Positions 57,954 to 64,000 of a stretch of 64,000 nucleotides of DNA are shown piece after piece. A program made the position numbers and the translations under genes. Every line of letters begins with the position of its first letter. The stretch's first letter is position 1. The notes under the pieces were generated by a model that saw nothing but the letters and a program-made list of their open reading frames with translations, did not search any database and had not been told where the DNA came from. Location of the stretch: contig NZ_BMFP01000004.1 in NCBI RefSeq assembly GCF_014638845.1, positions 434,001 to 498,000 on the forward strand, read 5' to 3'. This DNA comes from Pontibacter amylolyticus. Lineage in GTDB: Bacteria; Bacteroidota; Bacteroidia; Cytophagales; Hymenobacteraceae.

Positions 57954-58061
57954 CTTTTAGGTTATTTAGGAACCATAGGTGAATACTTGGCAAAGGTATA
58001 GAGCTTGCTTGTGTCAGCACCTTGTGATACCTTGCGGCTCAAGAATATTACTGTAAAGCAT

Positions 58062-58676
58062 ATGCTTCTCCCTAACTACAGTGGCTATACCTTTGAGGCA
58101 GGCATCGACGAGGCCGGCCGCGGCTGCCTGGCAGGCCCCGTGGTGGCCGCTGCTGTTATACTGCCGCCAGACTATAGCCACACCCTGCTGAACGACTCAA
58201 AGCAACTGAGCCACACGCAGAGGCTGCAACTACGCGTCGATATCGTGCGCGATGCAGTTGCCTGGGCCATAGGAGAGGCAAGTCCTGCCGAGATTGACCG
58301 GATCAACATCCTGCAGGCGACTTACCTGGCGATGCATCGGGCTATACAAGGGCTGAGGCGGGAGCCAGAGTACCTGGTGGTGGACGGAAACAGATTTAAG
58401 GTATACGAAGGGCTGCGCCATACCTGTATTGTAAAGGGGGACGGGAAATACCTGTCTATTGCGGCGGCCTCGGTGCTGGCCAAAACGCACCGCGACGAGC
58501 TGATGTGTGCGCTTGCAAAAGAACACAGCGCGTATGGCTGGGAGCGGAATGCAGGATACCCCACCAAAGAGCACCGCAATAGCATTGCGCAGTTTGGCAC
58601 TACGCAACACCACCGCCAATCTTTCAGGTTGCTGTCAGAGGAGCAGTTGCTGCTGTTTCCCGATAAGGGGTGTTAG
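58062..58676 (+). CDS. rnhB: Ribonuclease HII
   Basis: 204 residues from the ATG at 58062; an upstream frame extension lacks conservation. It nicks RNA in RNA/DNA hybrids at ribonucleotides. The start [19 protein letters not shown] holds the catalytic Asp-Glu, VDGNRF and [20 protein letters not shown] follow, and the C-terminal [11 protein letters not shown] is typical of the family. It converges on a response regulator gene with three bases between the stops. Confidence 0.95.
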   Translation: MLLPNYSGYTFEAGIDEAGRGCLAGPVVAAAVILPPDYSHTLLNDSKQLSHTQRLQLRVDIVRDAVAWAIGEASPAEIDRINILQATYLAMHRAIQGLRREPEYLVVDGNRFKVYEGLRHTCIVKGDGKYLSIAAASVLAKTHRDELMCALAKEHSAYGWERNAGYPTKEHRNSIAQFGTTQHHRQSFRLLSEEQLLLFPDKGC

Positions 58677-58679
58677 GGC

Positions 58680-59114
58680 TTATTTAAGCTTTATCAGGTC
58701 CAGGAACAGTGTAAAGTTGTCAAGCGAAGACTGGCTGGTCTCGAAGTTATCGAAGCTCATCGGCTTTACGATGTAGCCTGCCACGTTCAGCTTCTGGGCA
58801 GCCATGCGATCCGTCTCTTCGTTTGAGGTGGTCATGATGAAAACCGGAATGTGACTGAACTCCGGCTCATGGCGCAGTTCGGCTAGGAACTCCAGCCCGT
58901 TCATGCGTGGCATGTTGATATCGAGCAAAATGACGCTAGGGGCAGGGGATATTTTGGGCACACCAGTCCCGCGCAGCATATCGAGCGCCTCACGGCCATT
59001 ACGGGCTACATGGGTCGGGTGTTTAATGCCTATTTTCTTAAGTTCACGTTCTACATTCATAATATCCAGGTAGTCATCTTCCACTAAAAGGATATTAACG
59101 TCTTTATTTATCAT
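58680..59114 (-). CDS. Response regulator, CheY-like receiver only (Rcp1-like)
   Basis: 144 residues, a single receiver with acidic pair (Glu 12, Asp 13, Asp 14), phospho-Asp 65 in ILLDINMP, Thr in MTTSN and Lys in YIVKPMSF. This is the Rcp1 type common behind CHASE or phytochrome kinases. It has no DNA-binding part. It lies 46 bases after the kinase gene on the same strand, so it is the natural partner. A separate -7 box lies upstream at 59138-59145. Confidence 0.9.
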   Translation of the reverse strand: MINKDVNILLVEDDYLDIMNVERELKKIGIKHPTHVARNGREALDMLRGTGVPKISPAPSVILLDINMPRMNGLEFLAELRHEPEFSHIPVFIMTTSNEETDRMAAQKLNVAGYIVKPMSFDNFETSQSSLDNFTLFLDLIKLK

Positions 59115-59137
59115 AGCACTTTTGGAAATTCAATGAT

Positions 59138-59145
59138 CAAAGCTA
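59138..59145 (-). promoter_or_regulatory. Possible -7 box for the response regulator
   Basis: TAGCTTTG on the minus strand is an exact -7 box. No -33 box is seen at the usual distance, so it is weak. It would allow the regulator to be made apart from the kinase. Confidence 0.3.
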
Positions 59146-59160
59146 ATATAATTATTTCAA

Positions 59161-60630
59161 TTATGCCTGATTTTTAGGCCAGGTAAAACTGAATGTTGCC
59201 CCTTGGCCAGGGCTCGAGGCCACCCAAATGTTGCCCCCGTGGTGCTCCACGATCTTTTTCACGATAGCCAGACCTACGCCCGTACTTTCTACCGCATCGC
59301 GCTCCTGCAGGGTCTGGAAAATCACGAAAATGCGCTCGTGGTACTGCGGTTCTATACCTGGCCCGTCGTCTGACACCGAGAAGGTGTAGAAGTTCTCTGA
59401 CTCCTGGCAGGTGACGTCAACACGCCCGTCTTCACGGTCATGGTATTTGATGGCGTTTGAAATTAAATTGAGGAAAACCTGGTGCAAATGCACTCGCTGT
59501 GTGTAAATGTGCGGCATGCCAGACCCGATCTCAACGGTGAAATTCCTCGGCGGCGAGGTCATGTCCGTTACTTCGGCCAGTAGTTGCTGCACGTCCACCA
59601 TCTCCTGCGCATAACTGTTGCGGTCCACGCGGGCAAAGGCCAGTATCCCATTGATCAGGTTTTCCATGCGGTGTACCCGCACGCGCATCATCACCAAGTA
59701 CTCCTTGATATTGTCGGGCAGGTTCTGGCCCATGTCTTCCTCCACCCAACGCGACGCCACTTCTATACCTCTCAAAGGCGCCTTCAGGTCATGCGACACC
59801 ACATAGGCGAACTGATCCAGTTCCTTGTTCTTGCGATCCAGTTCTGAGAAGGTCTCGTCGATCGTGGCTGACATCTTGTTCAGGGAGTACGATAGCTGGC
59901 TGAGTTCGTCATTGGAGGTGTCCACGATCTGGGTCTGGTAATCTCCCTTCGAAATCTTTTTGGCCAGCGTTACCATCTCCATGATACGGTTAGAGATGAT
60001 GCGCGTGATGTAGAATGCCCAGCCCAGGCCCAGTAGCACCGACAGTATGGTAAGAACGATGGACACTTGCCTTGTAGTATTGATACTGGTGTTCAGGCGA
60101 TCATTTCTTTCCCCCCGCAAGGTATATTCATGGGAGTTAAACACACGGAAGTCGCTTCGGATGGTGTCCATTAGTACTTTTTCGCCCAATACCAGCGTGT
60201 CGATTTTCATGTCGAAAGCCCGGGATGAGTATTCGAGCGTATCGCCTCTCTTCATTTGGATGAGCGGCTCCGCATACACCGCTATCCAGTTATCGTGCGT
60301 GCTAATGATTTTATTGAGTCTGTGTTGCTGGTTCTCGGAAGCGGTATAACTTCTGACATCCTCACGCAGCCTGGGCAGGATCCGTTTGGCCTCGTGGTAA
60401 GGCTCCAGGAATACTTCGTTTCCGTTGAGCAGGTAGCCCCGCAAACCGGCTTCCATGTCGATGATGTTACGCTGCAGAGAGGCGGAGTTGCGGACTACGA
60501 TCTGAGAGCGCGTTACCCAGCGCATGTTTTCGATCACATCCTCCGACAACCTGAAGTTTACGATGGCAACGGTGGCGAAAAGCAGCGATATCAGGACGAA
60601 CCCGATAAACAGCTTGGTTGATAGCTTCAT
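59161..60630 (-). CDS. CHASE3-HAMP sensor histidine kinase
   Basis: 489 residues. N-terminal membrane helix (KLFIGFVLISLLFATVAIV), a CHASE3 periplasmic domain (about 40-180, NIIDMEAGLRGYLLNGNEVF), a second helix (VSIVLTILSVLLGLGWAFYI), HAMP, HisKA with His 280 in VVSHDLKAPLRG, and HATPase with NLISNAIKYH, DDGPGI and GVGLAIVKKI. The signal is unknown. Receiver-only partner at 58680. It ends 46 bases before that gene. Confidence 0.93.
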   Translation of the reverse strand: MKLSTKLFIGFVLISLLFATVAIVNFRLSEDVIENMRWVTRSQIVVRNSASLQRNIIDMEAGLRGYLLNGNEVFLEPYHEAKRILPRLREDVRSYTASENQQHRLNKIISTHDNWIAVYAEPLIQMKRGDTLEYSSRAFDMKIDTLVLGEKVLMDTIRSDFRVFNSHEYTLRGERNDRLNTSINTTRQVSIVLTILSVLLGLGWAFYITRIISNRIMEMVTLAKKISKGDYQTQIVDTSNDELSQLSYSLNKMSATIDETFSELDRKNKELDQFAYVVSHDLKAPLRGIEVASRWVEEDMGQNLPDNIKEYLVMMRVRVHRMENLINGILAFARVDRNSYAQEMVDVQQLLAEVTDMTSPPRNFTVEIGSGMPHIYTQRVHLHQVFLNLISNAIKYHDREDGRVDVTCQESENFYTFSVSDDGPGIEPQYHERIFVIFQTLQERDAVESTGVGLAIVKKIVEHHGGNIWVASSPGQGATFSFTWPKNQA

Positions 60631-60868
60631 GGAAAATTATCTGATGAGCGCCAGACTGAGCTTTTGATAAGACAGACGATATGCTGCTAAGTTAGTAAAA
60701 ATGGCGCTAAGCGAGCCAAAGTGCGGGGCAAAACGCGTAGCGACTGGCGGCTCGGGCAAATAAAAGGCAGGCACACTTGTGCTGTGTGCTAAGCGGTAGA
60801 GAGAAGTAAAAGGCATTCCTTTTGGCTAAAAAAGTGTCGGGTGCATGTACGCACCGGTCTTTGCAAGG

Positions 60869-60891
60869 TTATGCACAAAGGTTGTGGATAA
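60869..60891. promoter_or_regulatory. Two DnaA boxes in opposite orientation
   Basis: TTATGCACA (60869-60877) fits TTATNCACA on the plus strand, and five bases later TGTGGATAA (60883-60891) is the exact box TTATCCACA on the minus strand. Two such boxes within 23 bases are unlikely by chance. They may belong to an origin, a DnaA-titrating site, or DnaA control of gcvT. Confidence 0.5.
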
Positions 60892-60970
60892 TTGCCGGCG
60901 AGAGGGCGGGGGCAGGAAGTTTCCCCGAAAAATAGCGTTTAAGCTATGCTAATCTTGTTCCTGCATAAAA

Positions 60971-61001
60971 TTTCGGAAGCGGTTTTATTTACTTAATTTT
61001 G
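60971..61001 (+). promoter_or_regulatory. Promoter candidate for gcvT
   Basis: TTTC (60971-60974), 19 bases, then TAATTTTG (60994-61001), an exact -7 box. Transcription would start near 61008, about 25 bases before the ATG at 61033. The -33 box has one mismatch. Confidence 0.55.
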
Positions 61002-61032
61002 GGCATCTACTTTATTAGCAATCAAATCTGAT

Positions 61033-62121
61033 ATGGAACTCAAGAAAATAGCTTTGAATGATGTGCACGAGTCGCTGGGAGCGAAGATGGTGCCTTTTGC
61101 AGGATACAACATGCCGGTGCGCTACTCGTCTGATCTGGAGGAGCACAACACAGTGCGCAACGCGGTCGGTATATTCGATGTGTCGCACATGGGCGAATTT
61201 ATGGTGAAAGGACCGCACGCACTCGACCTGATCCAGCGCATTACCACCAACGACGCCTCTAAACTGACGCCCGGCAAGATCCAGTACTCCTGCTTCCCGA
61301 ATGAGGAAGGCGGCATCGTGGACGACCTGCTGGTGTACTGCATGGCCGAAAACGAATACATGCTGGTGGTAAACGCCTCCAACATCGACAAAGACTGGGC
61401 CTGGGTGAACAAGTACAACACTAAAGGTGCTGAGTTAGAGAATATTTCAGATGAAATGTCGCTGTTTGCCGTGCAGGGACCTAAGACGGTAGAGGCGCTT
61501 TCCTCGCTCACGTCAGTAGACCTGGGCAGCATGGCTTACTATACCTTCGAGAAGGGACAGTTTGCCGGTGTGCCTGATGTTATACTCTCGGCCACAGGCT
61601 ATACCGGTTCCGGCGGCTTTGAGATCTACGTGAAGAACGAAGACGCCAAAAAGGTATTCGACGCGATCATGGAAGCTGGCAAGGCATACGGTATCAAGCC
61701 GATCGGCCTGGGCGCGCGCGACACGCTCCGTCTCGAAATGGGCTTCTGCCTCTACGGCAACGACATCAGCGACACAACTTCTCCGCTGGAAGCCGGCCTG
61801 GGCTGGATCACCAAGTTCGACAAGGAGTTTGTGAACGCTGAGAACCTGAAAGAGCAGAAAGCAGCCGGTGTGCAGCGCAAGCTGGTAGGATTTGAGATGC
61901 TGGAGAAGGCTATACCTAGAGCGCACTACGAGATCGTGAACGCCGAAGGCGAAAAGATAGGAGAGGTGACATCAGGCACCATGTCACCATCGCTGGGCAA
62001 AGGCATCGGGATGGGCTACGTGCAGACCGAGTACAGCAAGCCGGGCACCGAAGTGTTCGTTCGCGTGCGCAACAAAGACATGAAAGGCCAGATCGTGAAG
62101 CCGCCGTTTGTGAAGAAGTAG
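61033..62121 (+). CDS. gcvT: Glycine cleavage system T protein (aminomethyltransferase)
   Basis: 362 residues. It moves the methylene group from the H protein to tetrahydrofolate with release of ammonia. Conserved [12 protein letters not shown] and [11 protein letters not shown] near the N-terminus, [22 protein letters not shown] segment ([12 protein letters not shown] here) and the C-terminal [20 protein letters not shown] all fit. Length is normal. gcvH and gcvP are not adjacent. The mRNA probably comes from its own promoter upstream. Confidence 0.96.
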   Translation: MELKKIALNDVHESLGAKMVPFAGYNMPVRYSSDLEEHNTVRNAVGIFDVSHMGEFMVKGPHALDLIQRITTNDASKLTPGKIQYSCFPNEEGGIVDDLLVYCMAENEYMLVVNASNIDKDWAWVNKYNTKGAELENISDEMSLFAVQGPKTVEALSSLTSVDLGSMAYYTFEKGQFAGVPDVILSATGYTGSGGFEIYVKNEDAKKVFDAIMEAGKAYGIKPIGLGARDTLRLEMGFCLYGNDISDTTSPLEAGLGWITKFDKEFVNAENLKEQKAAGVQRKLVGFEMLEKAIPRAHYEIVNAEGEKIGEVTSGTMSPSLGKGIGMGYVQTEYSKPGTEVFVRVRNKDMKGQIVKPPFVKK

Positions 62122-62132
62122 ATTAATTGTTG

Positions 62133-62190
62133 ATGGTTAAATTGTTAAATGGTTGTTCGCATTACCGAGCATTTTTAACAATTTAACCAT
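62133..62190. repeat. AT-rich inverted repeat between gcvT and comB
   Basis: ATGGTTAAATTGTTAAA (62133-62149) and its exact complement (62174-62190) form a 17-bp arm pair around 24 bases. It is built from the GGTTAAATTG-type module also seen at about 19940 and 24070. It may fold as a weak terminator. Confidence 0.65.
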
Positions 62191-62214
62191 TTAACCATTT
62201 AGCAATTTAAATAA

Positions 62215-62946
62215 ATGCCAAGTATAGATGTGTGCTACAGCCCGGAGCTGTTGCACTTGTATGAGTTGGAGGGGAAGGCAGTGGTGGCTGTGGATATTCT
62301 GCGCGCTACCTCTACGATGGTGACAGCCTTTGCGCATGGTGCCACCGACATTATACCTGTAATGCAGCTGGAGGAGTGCCGCGCCTTTGCGGAGCAGGGC
62401 TGCCTGACAGCGGCCGAGCGCAACGGCATTAAGGCCGAAGGCTTCGATCTGGGCAATTCTCCTTTCGCTTACATGAACGGACAGGTACAGGGCCGCACTG
62501 TGGCCATCACGACCACCAACGGTACCCGTGCCATCCGTTTATCAGAGGCCGCCGAGGAGATTGTAGTAGGGGCGTTCCTGAACCTGGAGGCTGTAGCAGA
62601 GCATCTTCGGGAGTTGCAACTGGATGTGCTGGTGGTATGTGCCGGCTGGAAAGGCAAGTTCAACCTCGAGGACACCCTATTTGCCGGTGCGTTGGCTGAG
62701 CGCCTGCAGGGTGAGTTTGCCTTTGAGAACGACGCCACGCTTGCCTCGCTATACCTGTACCACGCTGCTAAAGACGACATGGTCACGTTTCTACGCCAGT
62801 CCTCCCACGTGCGCCGCCTCGAAAACCTCGAGATCCATAAAGACATCGAGTTCTGCCTCCAGCACGATACCTACACCGTATTGCCGGTTTGGAAAGGCGA
62901 CAGGCTGGTCAATATTAGTTTAGAAGTTAGAAAGGTAGAAAGGTAG
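62215..62946 (+). CDS. comB: 2-phosphosulfolactate phosphatase (ComB)
   Basis: 243 residues. ComB removes phosphate from 2-phosphosulfolactate, a step towards sulfolactate and, in methanogens, coenzyme M. Family features: VAVDILRATSTMVTAFAHGA, the GFDLGNSPFAYM segment, TTTNGTRAI, and CAGWKGKFNLEDTLFAGAL. Many Bacteroidota carry it with unclear role. Its last residues, LEVRKVER, come from a GTTAGAAAGGTAGAAAGG-type repeat that runs through the stop codon, so the true C-terminus may have been changed by the repeat. Confidence 0.9.
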   Translation: MPSIDVCYSPELLHLYELEGKAVVAVDILRATSTMVTAFAHGATDIIPVMQLEECRAFAEQGCLTAAERNGIKAEGFDLGNSPFAYMNGQVQGRTVAITTTNGTRAIRLSEAAEEIVVGAFLNLEAVAEHLRELQLDVLVVCAGWKGKFNLEDTLFAGALAERLQGEFAFENDATLASLYLYHAAKDDMVTFLRQSSHVRRLENLEIHKDIEFCLQHDTYTVLPVWKGDRLVNISLEVRKVER

Positions 62947-63172
62947 AAAGTTGTTTAGGAGATATCTCCCTTACTAGTTACCATCACAATTAAAAGCATC
63001 GAGCGCCAGTTTACGAAACTGGCGCTCGATGCTTTTATATGCTTTCTATGCGAGTTATGTAATTTAATACCCCATTATATAACTTCTAAAGCCAATTTTC
63101 TACCCTTTTCACTTCCTGACTTTCTAAGCTAGGATAACTTTCTAACTTTTTACCTTTTCAACTTTCTAACTT
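62925..63172. repeat. CTTTCTAACTT-type low-complexity repeats between comB and the MazG-like gene
   Basis: AGAAAGGTAGAAAGG-type units (62925-62955) and ACTTTCTAACTT-type units (63075-63175) frame a strong hairpin. They enter the last codons of comB on one side and the stop codon of the MazG-like gene on the other. The same sequence type occurs at 18480-18515 and 24369-24412. Confidence 0.65.
62992..63036. terminator. Bidirectional terminator between comB and the MazG-like gene
   Basis: A perfect 21-bp stem (62992-63012 with 63016-63036), core AAAAGCATCGAGCGCCAG, with a 3-base loop ACG. It stands between convergent genes and has A and T runs at both ends. Confidence 0.93.
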
Positions 63173-63497
63173 ACCGCAGTTTTTCATTCTGCTTGTGCCT
63201 ATCGCTGTCGCGGGAGGTTTTCTTTTCCAGGTTTTTCCGGAGGGCTTCGGTGAGGTCTATACCTGTCTGGTTGGCGATGCAGATGAGCACGAACAGCACG
63301 TCGGCCAACTCATCTGACAGTTGTTTGCCTTCATCGCTTTTCTTGAATGACTGCTCGCCGTACTGCCGGGACATGATGCGGGCCACCTCGCCCACCTCCT
63401 CCGCCAGGATAGCCATGTTGGTGAGTTCGTTGAAATAGCGGACCCCGTTCTCTTTGATCCAGTTGTCAACGATGGTTTGGGCTTCGGCGATGGTCAT
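63171..63497 (-). CDS. MazG-like nucleotide pyrophosphohydrolase
   Basis: 108 residues. It has the EExxE metal motif in LAEEVGEVARI (near 31-41) and the later ELADVLFVLICIAN (ExxD). This is the short MazG-like type that hydrolyses nucleoside triphosphates to monophosphates. Cytoplasmic. The C-terminus is basic (KKTSRDSDRHKQNEKLR). Its start lies 17 bases after the stop of the next minus-strand gene. Confidence 0.9.
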   Translation of the reverse strand: MTIAEAQTIVDNWIKENGVRYFNELTNMAILAEEVGEVARIMSRQYGEQSFKKSDEGKQLSDELADVLFVLICIANQTGIDLTEALRKNLEKKTSRDSDRHKQNEKLR

Positions 63498-63514
63498 AGG
63501 TATAGGGCCTTTGG

Positions 63515-64000
63515 TTATTTGCCAAATTTAATCACAAAATCCACGTAAGGCACACCGATCGCGATAGATTCCGCAATGTCACCGTTGTTGATAAAAGCCA
63601 GGTCGACTGTCAGGCGCTCGCCCATGAACCGCACGCCGTAGGAGATCAGACCGTAGTAGCCGTCGCTGGGCACCAGCCAGTTCTCTGACACCAATCCCAC
63701 CCGACGGCTTATCCGCTTCATGCCACTCAGGTTGAGCACGGGCCTTTTCGAGAACTCATCATCCACAAAGCCATAGCCCACGCCCAGCGTCACGTTGTCA
63801 TCTGTGTTGCCATAGGTCACAATGCCGTAGCCTATACCTAGCCCGGAGAAATCTTCCTCCAGCCCGATCACATTCATGTAAAGCAGGCCGCCGCCAGCCC
63901 GCCATTTGTTGTTGATCTCAAACGTGGCCTTTGGGGTGAGGTAAAAGGCAGGTGTGCCGGAGAAGGTGGAGATCAGCTCGAAGCCACCGCCTAGGGTGAT
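63515..64000 (-). CDS. Outer-membrane beta-barrel-like protein, C-terminal part, cut by window edge
   Basis: The frame is open to the window end, so the start is outside; about 161 residues are seen. The sequence alternates Gly- and aromatic-rich strands (GLGIGYGIVTYGN, GYYGLISYGVRFMG) and ends YVDFVIKFGK, like an outer-membrane barrel. No family named. An internal Met at 63877 could be mistaken for a start, but the frame continues upstream with the same character (LGGGFELISTFSGTPAFYLT). Confidence 0.7.
   Translation of the reverse strand: MTLGGGFELISTFSGTPAFYLTPKATFEINNKWRAGGGLLYMNVIGLEEDFSGLGIGYGIVTYGNTDDNVTLGVGYGFVDDEFSKRPVLNLSGMKRISRRVGLVSENWLVPSDGYYGLISYGVRFMGERLTVDLAFINNGDIAESIAIGVPYVDFVIKFGK

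Larger units (their letters stand above)
60631..61032. other. Spacer between the kinase and gcvT, with DnaA boxes
   Basis: 402 bases without a gene. Two DnaA boxes lie close together at 60869-60891. A Bacteroidota-type promoter for gcvT is at 60971-61001. The rest holds a GCACACTTGTGC-like symmetry near 60771 and no other clear structure. No coding frame is convincing. Confidence 0.6.

Overview
The window reads as chromosomal DNA of a Bacteroidota bacterium, most likely order Cytophagales, family Hymenobacteraceae (a Pontibacter-like organism; the genus is inference). Supporting signs are two SusC/SusD outer-membrane pairs, CHU_C-type secreted proteins, promoters of the TTTG-N19-TAnnTTTG class, few Shine-Dalgarno sequences, and protein sequences typical of the group (DnaA, Lon, HslU, RseP). 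Coding density is high. Both window edges cut genes (1-627 and 63515-64000, both minus strand).

Layout. 0.7-4.0 kb: a two-gene UshA-like 5'-nucleotidase, then dnaA with strong terminators. 4.2-13.7 kb: a small membrane protein, OsmC, then GH3-family ligase, dxr, rseP and a LysM protein in one direction, then DUF4184 and a PD40/OmpA protein. 14-18.2 kb: the proteases Lon and HslU, with a decayed gene between them. 18.2-20.7 kb: a repeat-rich stretch with an SDR and an orphan InsA-like DNA-binding protein. 20.7-35.3 kb: a short-chain fatty-acid locus with porin, DUF4212 small subunit, Na+/solute symporter, small membrane protein, symporter-histidine kinase fusion, single-domain response regulator, PrpE-like ligase, Acs, then a cNMP/CBS/DUF294 protein and a DEDDh exonuclease. 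It resembles the CrbS/CrbR acetate-switch neighbourhoods of Proteobacteria. 35.3-37.9 kb: TraB/GumN lipoprotein, retropepsin-like protease and two small exported proteins. 38-46.7 kb: a co-directional run of ridA, Nudix, plsC, gatC, a membrane TPR protein, ABC ATPase, PduO-type adenosyltransferase, ilvE and prfB with a programmed frameshift. 46.7-57.9 kb: two divergent SusC/D loci around a 1.1 kb AT-rich spacer. 58-64 kb: rnhB, a response regulator and CHASE3 kinase, gcvT, comB, a MazG-like protein and the start of an outer-membrane protein.

The most striking signal is not a gene. The octamer AGGTATAG/CTATACCT, usually as CAGGTATAGC/GCTATACCTG, occurs about 65-70 times on both strands by my reading, where about two would be expected by chance. 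It lies in genes, in spacers, and as an inverted pair forming a 42-bp perfect palindrome after dnaA. It brings in otherwise uncommon codons (ATA, CTA). The pattern resembles DNA uptake sequences of Neisseriaceae and Pasteurellaceae, but the function here is unknown. A second layer consists of several modular repeats that recur together in a handful of spacers and share the junction GTGCACGATT.

I saw no tRNA, rRNA, CRISPR array, prophage or complete insertion sequence. All motif counts are by eye.
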